From NCBI GenBank assembly GCA_031264885.1, contig JAISDM010000259.1, positions 1 to 8,441 on the forward strand: DNA of 8,441 nucleotides, given 5' to 3'. Positions 4,500-8,441 of the stretch are shown piece after piece. The translations under genes were made by a program, and so were the position numbers. Below the pieces are notes generated by a model. That model was not told the DNA's origin. It worked only from the letters and a program-made list of their open reading frames with translations, and made no database searches. The stretch comes from Peptococcaceae bacterium. Its GTDB lineage: Bacteria; Bacillota; Peptococcia; DRI-13; UBA5745. Numbering within the stretch: position 1 is the stretch's first letter; every line of letters begins with the position of its first letter.

Positions 4500-5482
4500 T
4501 ATAGCCGGACCAGCGCCACATATTCCTCCAGGGACAGGGTCTCTCCCCGGCGGCGGGGGTCGATGCCCGCCGCGGCCAGAGCGTCCGGCCAGTTTCCGTA
4601 TGATTCCGGCAGTCTCAGCCCTTGCAGGGCGTTGGCCAGGGTCTTGCGCCTTTTGCCGAAGGCCGCGCGGATCAGGGCGTTCAGCCGGGCCGTATCCGCT
4701 TCCAGGGGGCGCGGTCGGCGGGTCAGGCGGACTACCGCGGATTCCACGGCGGGAACCGGGGTGAAGGCGCGGGCGTGTACGCCAAACAGGATTTGGGCGT
4801 CGCCAAAGGCCAGGGCGGTCAGGGTCAAAACGCCGTAGCCCGCCGTTCCGGGGGAGGCTGTCAGCTTCCGGGCCACTTCGTCCTGAAGCGTCAAAACAGC
4901 CGTGTCCCAGTGGCGGGCGCGGGTCATGATATGGGTTAAAACGGGTGTGGAGATAGAATAGGGCAAATTTGCCACGATTTTGTAAGGCGCGGACAGGCCG
5001 GCGTCTTCGGCCAGCCGATCCAGATCCATCTTGAGAACGTCGCCGGGAACGGCGCGAACCCGCTTGGAATCCCGCGTGGCTTCCCGCAGCAAGGGCAGCA
5101 GCGCGGGATCTATTTCTATGGCCAGCACCCAGGCGCCGCGCCGGGCCAGAGCCTGAGTGAGCGCTCCGGTTCCGGCGCCGATCTCCACGACGGTTTCTCC
5201 CGACCGGATCTGCGCCTGATCCGCGATCCGATCGAGATAATGTGTGTCCAGGAGGAGGTTTTGCCCCCATTTCTTCTTGAACCGGAAGCCGGATTGCCGC
5301 AGGCGGGCCACGACCTTACCCGGGTCGGCTTCGGAGACAGATCCGGCGCCGGAACAAGCTTCAACTCCGGTCACGGGCGCCGGTTCGGCTCCGAACGCCG
5401 ATTCGGCATCGGGCACAGGCGCAGATTCGGCGCGGAACACCGGTTCGGCTTCGGAGACAGATTCGGCATCGGCTTTCCTCAT
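4499..5482 (-). CDS. rsmA: 16S rRNA dimethyladenosine transferase RsmA (KsgA)
   Basis: Transfers methyl groups from S-adenosylmethionine to two adjacent adenines in the 3'-terminal helix of 16S rRNA (A1518/A1519 in E. coli numbering) late in 30S assembly. Motifs seen in the 327-residue protein: FRFKKKWGQNLLLD (67-79), the SAM motif VVEIGAGTGALTQ (98-110), AIEID (121-125), GDVLKMD (147-153), the catalytic NLPY (172-175) and AAFGKRRKTLANAL (273-286). The ATG at 5482 overlaps the tatD stop (ATGA), which supports this start over an in-frame ATG 52 codons upstream inside tatD. The first 55 or so residues are an unusual Ala/Glu/Ser/Pro-rich extension built of 20-residue repeats; typical RsmA has only about 10-20 residues before this core. 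Last gene of the metG-tatD-rsmA group. Confidence 0.95.
   Translation of the reverse strand: MRKADAESVSEAEPVFRAESAPVPDAESAFGAEPAPVTGVEACSGAGSVSEADPGKVVARLRQSGFRFKKKWGQNLLLDTHYLDRIADQAQIRSGETVVEIGAGTGALTQALARRGAWVLAIEIDPALLPLLREATRDSKRVRAVPGDVLKMDLDRLAEDAGLSAPYKIVANLPYSISTPVLTHIMTRARHWDTAVLTLQDEVARKLTASPGTAGYGVLTLTALAFGDAQILFGVHARAFTPVPAVESAVVRLTRRPRPLEADTARLNALIRAAFGKRRKTLANALQGLRLPESYGNWPDALAAAGIDPRRRGETLSLEEYVALVRL
5321..5472. repeat. 60-bp imperfect tandem repeat inside the rsmA 5' end
   Basis: Units begin at 5321, 5381 and 5441. The first 32 bp of unit 3 match unit 1 at about 28 and unit 2 at about 27 positions. TCGGCTTCGGAGACAGAT is identical at 5325-5342 and 5445-5462, and GATTCGGCATCGG is identical at 5400-5412 and 5460-5472. 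The second halves of the units are more diverged. In frame they encode 20-residue units beginning AESVSEAEP, AESAFGAEP and AGSVSEADP. Confidence 0.8.
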
Positions 5483-6246
5483 GGGATCCGATAAGCCTTG
5501 CGGCCGTTTTCCGTGGTAATCCGGCCCACCTCTTCCAAGGGAAGCCCTTTGATCCCGGCGATCATTTCGGCCGTTTTGACCATGTAGGCAGGCTCGTTCC
5601 GCTTCCCCCGATAGGGCGCGGGCGCCAGGTAAGGGCAATCCGTCTCGATCAGCAGCTTATCCATAGGGATCTGCCGAACCACCTCTTTAATTCTGGCCGC
5701 GTTGGGGAATGTCAGAACCCCGCCCACGGCGATATAATAGCCTTTCTTAATGATCTGCCCGGCCATCTGCCAGCTGCCGGAATAACAATGGATGATCCCG
5801 CCCAGATCCCAGGCGTGGGTTTCGTCCAAAATCTCCAAGGTCAGCTGGTGGGCCTCCCGGTCATGAATGGTAATGGGCAGGCCCAATTCCCTGGCCATCC
5901 CTATTTGCAGGCGAAAAACCTGGGCTTGGACATCCCGCAGCGAATGGTCATAGTGAAAGTCCAGGCCGATCTCTCCGATGGCCACGATCTTCGGGTTTTT
6001 GGCCAGATCCTTCATGGCGAAATAGACCTCTTCGTCCATGATTTTGGCCTCGTGGGGATGAACGCCCGCCGTTCCATAAATCCAGCCGTATTGTTCCGTC
6101 AGCCGGACCGTGCGGCGGATAGAATCCAGGCCGCATCCGATGTTGACGATTAACTCCAGCCCGGCGTCCTTGGCGTTTTGCACCACCTGCGCCTGGTCGG
6201 GGTTAAATCTCGGATCGTCCAAATGGGCGTGTGTGTCAAAAAACAT
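5479..6246 (-). CDS. tatD: TatD-family metal-dependent DNase
   Basis: A 255-residue TatD hydrolase (YabD/YcfH type) with a TIM-barrel metal site: His6 and His8 in FFDTHAHLD, GVHPHE (61-66), Glu92 in GEIGLDFHYD, His128 in ITIHDREA, His153 in IIHCYSGS and Asp203 in ETDCPYLAP. Family members are 3'-5' exonucleases or deoxyribonucleases; the cellular role in Firmicutes is not settled. Length and motifs are complete. The start ATG at 6246 has AGGAG 6 nt upstream, and that Shine-Dalgarno lies against the metG stop codon, leaving a 9-nt gap. The stop overlaps the rsmA start as ATGA. In B. subtilis yabE and rnmV follow tatD; here rsmA follows directly. Confidence 0.95.
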   Translation of the reverse strand: MFFDTHAHLDDPRFNPDQAQVVQNAKDAGLELIVNIGCGLDSIRRTVRLTEQYGWIYGTAGVHPHEAKIMDEEVYFAMKDLAKNPKIVAIGEIGLDFHYDHSLRDVQAQVFRLQIGMARELGLPITIHDREAHQLTLEILDETHAWDLGGIIHCYSGSWQMAGQIIKKGYYIAVGGVLTFPNAARIKEVVRQIPMDKLLIETDCPYLAPAPYRGKRNEPAYMVKTAEMIAGIKGLPLEEVGRITTENGRKAYRIP

Positions 6247-6255
6247 CTGATTCTC

Positions 6256-7806
6256 CTATGCTTCTAAGCTGCTCAGCTCAATTCTGGGGAACAGGTTTTC
6301 GCCTTTCCGTACCGGGGCGCCGGGCTGAACCCCGCCCCATTTCAAATCATCCCAGGATTTGTTTCTCTCCGGATCCACGCCGATCTGCGCCCATACCTTC
6401 GCGGGAACCAGCGGCGTCGCGGGGGACAGAAGCAGCGCGGACTCCCGCACCACCTCCAGCAGATAGTACAAAACCGTTCCCAGCCGGGCCTGTTTGCCCG
6501 GGTCTTTGGCCAATTGCCAGGGCATGGTCTCGTCGATATATTTGTTGGCCCGACCGATCAGCCGGAATATCGCCGCCAGCGCGCCGGAAAAATCCATCTT
6601 ATCCATGAACCCGGCCGCCTCCCGGACGACCTCGGAGGCCAGTTCCCGCAGTTCCCGGTCCGGTTCCTCCTCCGATCCGGGGGCGGGCGCTTTGCCGCCG
6701 AAGTATTTCTCCGCCATAGCCACCGACCGGGAGACCAAATTGCCGAAGTCATTGGCCAGATCCGTATTGATCCGCTGCGCCAGGGATATTTCCGCGTAAT
6801 AGCCGTCGGCGCCGCTGGGGATTTCCCTGAGGAGGAAATAGCGGATGGCTTCCGGCCCGTATTTATCGATCAAAACCACGGGATCCACCACATTGCCCTT
6901 CGACTTGGACATTTTGCCCGAATCCAGCAAAACCCAGCCGTGGCCAAAAACCTGTTTCGGCAGGGGGATATCCGCGGACAGAAGCATGGCGGGCCAGATG
7001 ACCGTGTGAAAACGGACGATGTCCTTGCCCACCAGATGGATGTCGCAAGGCCAGAACTTCTGATAGTTCCGATCCTCCGCCGTACCCCATCCCAAAGCGG
7101 TGAGGTAATTGGAAAGGGCGTCGAACCAAACGTAAATCACATGCTTGCTGTTGACCGGCACGGGGATTCCCCAGTCGAAGGTGGTTCTGGAGATGGAGAG
7201 GTCCTCCAGCCCGCTTTTGACAAAATTGATCATTTCGTTCCGGCGCGAGGGGGGCTGAATGAAATCGGGGCGCCGCTCCATATACTCCAGCAGCGGATCC
7301 TGGTACTTGGACATTTTGAAGAAATATGCCTCTTCCTTGACCAGCTCCACCGGCCGGCCGCAGTCCGGGCAGAGCTTGCCTTCGGCCAGCTGGCGCTCGG
7401 TAAAAAACGTCTCGCAGGGGGTGCAGTACCAGCCTTCATACTCGGACAGGTAGATGTCGCCTTTATCATAAATGCGCCGGAATATCTCCTGGACGGCGTC
7501 TATATGGCGCTGCTGGGTGGTGCGGATAAAATCGTCGTTTTCGATCAAAAGGGATTTCCACAAACCGCTCCACATTTCGGCCATTTCATCCACATGGGCT
7601 TGGGGGGTCTTCCCCGCTTCCTTGGCGGCGCGGGCGACTTTCTGCCCGTGTTCGTCCATGCCTGTCAGAAAAAATGTCTCGAAGCCGCGCATCTTTTTGT
7701 AGCGAACCATAGCGTCGGACAGCACGGTGGTCAGCGCGTGTCCGATATGAGCCTTGGCGCTGGGGTAATAAATCGGCGTTGAAATGTAAAAGCGTTTCTC
7801 TTCCAT
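6256..7806 (-). CDS. metG: Methionyl-tRNA synthetase, short form
   Basis: Class I aminoacyl-tRNA synthetase that charges tRNA-Met with methionine in the cytoplasm. Visible: the HIGH motif (20-23), KMSKS (298-302), and a zinc knuckle with two CxxC pairs (Cys128/131 and Cys146/149). The anticodon-binding helical domain follows (about 350-480), ending in the typical LFPRIE. It is 516 residues long and stops at that point, so the C-terminal Trbp111/EMAP-like tRNA-binding domain found in B. subtilis MetS and E. coli MetG is absent; short forms exist in other bacteria. The start ATG at 7806 has AAGGAGG with a 9-nt spacer. It is the first gene of the metG-tatD-rsmA operon, with a sigma-A promoter at 7856-7883. 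The leader of about 43 nt is too short for a T-box. Confidence 0.97.
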   Translation of the reverse strand: MEEKRFYISTPIYYPSAKAHIGHALTTVLSDAMVRYKKMRGFETFFLTGMDEHGQKVARAAKEAGKTPQAHVDEMAEMWSGLWKSLLIENDDFIRTTQQRHIDAVQEIFRRIYDKGDIYLSEYEGWYCTPCETFFTERQLAEGKLCPDCGRPVELVKEEAYFFKMSKYQDPLLEYMERRPDFIQPPSRRNEMINFVKSGLEDLSISRTTFDWGIPVPVNSKHVIYVWFDALSNYLTALGWGTAEDRNYQKFWPCDIHLVGKDIVRFHTVIWPAMLLSADIPLPKQVFGHGWVLLDSGKMSKSKGNVVDPVVLIDKYGPEAIRYFLLREIPSGADGYYAEISLAQRINTDLANDFGNLVSRSVAMAEKYFGGKAPAPGSEEEPDRELRELASEVVREAAGFMDKMDFSGALAAIFRLIGRANKYIDETMPWQLAKDPGKQARLGTVLYYLLEVVRESALLLSPATPLVPAKVWAQIGVDPERNKSWDDLKWGGVQPGAPVRKGENLFPRIELSSLEA

Positions 7807-7834
7807 AAGGAATTGCCTCCTTAAACTTAGGCTT

Positions 7835-7854
7835 GTTCATATGAACCTAGGTTC
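7835..7854. promoter_or_regulatory. Overlapping palindromes at the metG start site
   Basis: GAACCTAGGTTCATATGAAC (read on the minus strand) consists of two 12-bp perfect palindromes, 7843-7854 and 7835-7846, that share GAAC. It begins one base after the metG -10 and covers the expected +1. A related AACTTAGG follows at 7824-7831 on the plus strand. The position suits a repressor operator; no factor is recognised. Confidence 0.5.
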
Positions 7855-7855
7855 C

Positions 7856-7883
7856 AGTATAATGAATCGGCGCGGATTGTCAA
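7856..7883 (-). promoter_or_regulatory. Sigma-A promoter of the metG operon
   Basis: On the minus strand TTGACA (7883-7878) is a perfect -35, with a 16-nt spacer and TATACT (7861-7856) as -10 (5 of 6). The start site would be near 7849, giving a leader of about 43 nt. Confidence 0.75.
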
Positions 7884-7895
7884 GTTCAAAGACGG

Positions 7896-7916
7896 CGGGC
7901 GGCAGAATGCCGCCCG
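7896..7916. repeat. REP-like palindrome
   Basis: CGGGCGGCA-GAA-TGCCGCCCG, a 9-bp stem with a 3-nt loop. The core is identical to the copies at 67-135. It lies just upstream of the metG -35 in the abrB/metG divergent region. Confidence 0.8.
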
Positions 7917-7927
7917 GGACCGTCCGA

Positions 7928-7955
7928 GTGGGGGCACGGTATGCCGTGCCCCCAT
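7928..7955. repeat. Second palindrome with a different stem
   Basis: GGGGGCACGG (7930-7939) pairs perfectly with CCGTGCCCCC (7944-7953) around TATG, with one further A-T pair and a wobble outside. The shape and the ATGCCG at the loop resemble the GGGCGGCA elements, so it may be a variant of the same family. It lies 13 nt after the preceding copy. Confidence 0.75.
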
Positions 7956-7974
7956 TCTCCCAAATCAGGCCGGT

Positions 7975-7981
7975 TTCGACA
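7975..7981 (-). promoter_or_regulatory. Possible Spo0A box between abrB and metG
   Basis: TTCGACA is an exact reverse complement of the 0A-box core TGTCGAA and forms a small palindrome CGACA-A-TGTCG (7977-7987). abrB is a known Spo0A target in B. subtilis, but this site is about 70 bp upstream of the -35 and not downstream of the promoter. A 7-bp match alone is weak evidence. Confidence 0.3.
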
Positions 7982-8051
7982 ATGTCGGCAGGGGTTAATG
8001 GGAAATTATGGGTTGGTTATGCAAATTTCGTAAAAATTCTACAAAAAAAGG

Positions 8052-8080
8052 TTGACTTTTATTGGAATAATTGTTATTGT
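8052..8080 (+). promoter_or_regulatory. Candidate abrB promoter
   Basis: TTGACT (8052-8057, 5 of 6), a 17-nt spacer and TATTGT (8075-8080, 4 of 6) lie about 50 nt upstream of the abrB start in an AT-rich stretch. Other than the hairpins and the possible 0A box, the 323-nt abrB/metG gap (7807-8129) holds no credible gene. Confidence 0.5.
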
Positions 8081-8129
8081 TTATAGAAGAGAATTATGTT
8101 GAAAAATTGAAAACAAGGAGGAACCCCCC

Positions 8130-8381
8130 ATGAAATCAACGGGCATTGTAAGAAAAGTGGACGAGCTGGGAAGGGTCGTAATCCCCATCGAACTCAGAAG
8201 GACTTTAGGCATCGACGAAAAGGACGCGCTGGAGATTTATGTGGATCAGGAAAAAATCATATTGAAGAAGTATGAGCCGGCGTGTGTGTTTTGCGGCAGC
8301 GCCGATGAGGTGCAGCATTTCAGAGGCAAGCTTGTATGCCGGGAATGTATCTCCGCAATGGCCGCCGCCACCAACTTATAA
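8130..8381 (+). CDS. abrB: AbrB-family transition-state regulator
   Basis: An 83-residue protein whose first 48 residues (MKSTGIVRKVDELGRVVIPI...) are nearly the same as the DNA-binding swapped-hairpin domain of B. subtilis AbrB. That protein binds many promoters in exponential phase and represses post-exponential and sporulation genes. The C-terminal part differs: it has Cys52-x2-Cys55 and Cys70-x2-Cys73, a zinc-ribbon-like arrangement that I recall from clostridial AbrB proteins and that may replace the Bacillus tetramerisation domain. The start ATG at 8130 has AAGGAGG with an 8-nt spacer. It is single, divergent from metG, and followed by a strong terminator. An AbrB paralogue at the metG locus is typical of Firmicutes. 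Confidence 0.95.
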   Translation: MKSTGIVRKVDELGRVVIPIELRRTLGIDEKDALEIYVDQEKIILKKYEPACVFCGSADEVQHFRGKLVCRECISAMAAATNL

Positions 8382-8395
8382 ATTAAGACGCGCGC

Positions 8396-8441
8396 GGATA
8401 TAAATAAAGGACGGTCTTCTGACCGTCCTTTATTTATATCC
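8396..8441 (+). terminator. Terminator of abrB
   Basis: A perfect 21-bp stem, 8396-8416 with 8421-8441, and a TTCT loop. The GC core ACGGTC/GACCGT is followed by CCTTTATTTAT, and the A-rich left side makes it potentially bidirectional. It begins 14 nt after the abrB stop and runs to the last base of the window. Confidence 0.9.

Noticed and set aside
4368..5270. Minus-strand frame (300 codons) overlapping rsmA
   Set aside because: Arg/Gly/Pro-rich shadow of rsmA in another frame, without motifs.
5483..5638. Upstream in-frame ATG for rsmA at 5638
   Set aside because: It would add 52 residues entirely inside tatD, with no family similarity; the ATGA overlap at 5482 is a better start.
6514..7782. 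Plus-strand open frame (422 codons) opposite metG
   Set aside because: Mirror frame of a gene with HIGH, KMSKS and zinc-knuckle motifs; no Shine-Dalgarno and no recognisable domain.
7807..7850. T-box riboswitch before metG
   Set aside because: The predicted leader is about 43 nt and lacks a T-box sequence or the specifier stem.
7841..8086. 81-codon plus-strand frame between metG and abrB
   Set aside because: It reads through the metG promoter and two hairpins, and no ribosome site precedes its ATG.

Overview
The window looks like part of the chromosome of an endospore-forming, moderately GC-rich Firmicute, most likely of the class Clostridia. Evidence is the AbrB regulator, the sporulation-specific YabG protease, and a SipL-type coat morphogenesis protein (three SPOCS domains plus LysM), the clostridial counterpart of Bacillus SpoVID. 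The species cannot be named from the sequence.

Layout. At the left edge (1-148) sits a pair of REP-like palindromes. Next, on the minus strand, is a Phd/YefM-ParE/RelE type II toxin-antitoxin pair (743 down to 149) with its own promoter and a flanking inverted repeat. A 431-nt gap (744-1174) holds a three-copy repeat with 33-nt spacing, a possible gene remnant, a dispersed inverted repeat and a terminator. Then, all on the minus strand when read from right to left: metG (7806-6256), tatD (6246-5479) and rsmA (5482-4499), an apparent operon with 9-nt and ATGA-overlap junctions; a small type I toxin-antitoxin locus (about 4030-4371); yabG (3838-2939); and the sipL-like gene (2800-1175). abrB (8130-8381) is divergent from metG and ends in a strong terminator at the right edge.

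The order abrB-metG-tatD-rsmA-yabG is the conserved neighbourhood known near the Bacillus and Clostridium origin region. Here rnmV and yabE (normally between tatD and rsmA) are absent, and a type I toxin-antitoxin module lies between rsmA and yabG. metG, tatD and rsmA are housekeeping translation and RNA/DNA maintenance genes. yabG and the sipL-like gene belong to the mother-cell coat programme. AbrB is a transition-state regulator.

The most interesting item is the type I locus at 4030-4371. A 30-residue hydrophobic peptide gene faces a consensus sigma-A promoter for an antisense RNA. The two transcripts converge on a shared terminator hairpin, and the RNA carries an 8-nt match to the toxin Shine-Dalgarno that copies a segment of the toxin's own leader. 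Other points of note are a 28-bp perfect inverted repeat over the toxin promoter, a repeat-derived N-terminal extension on RsmA, and matched promoter-plus-palindrome leaders in front of yabG and the sipL-like gene.
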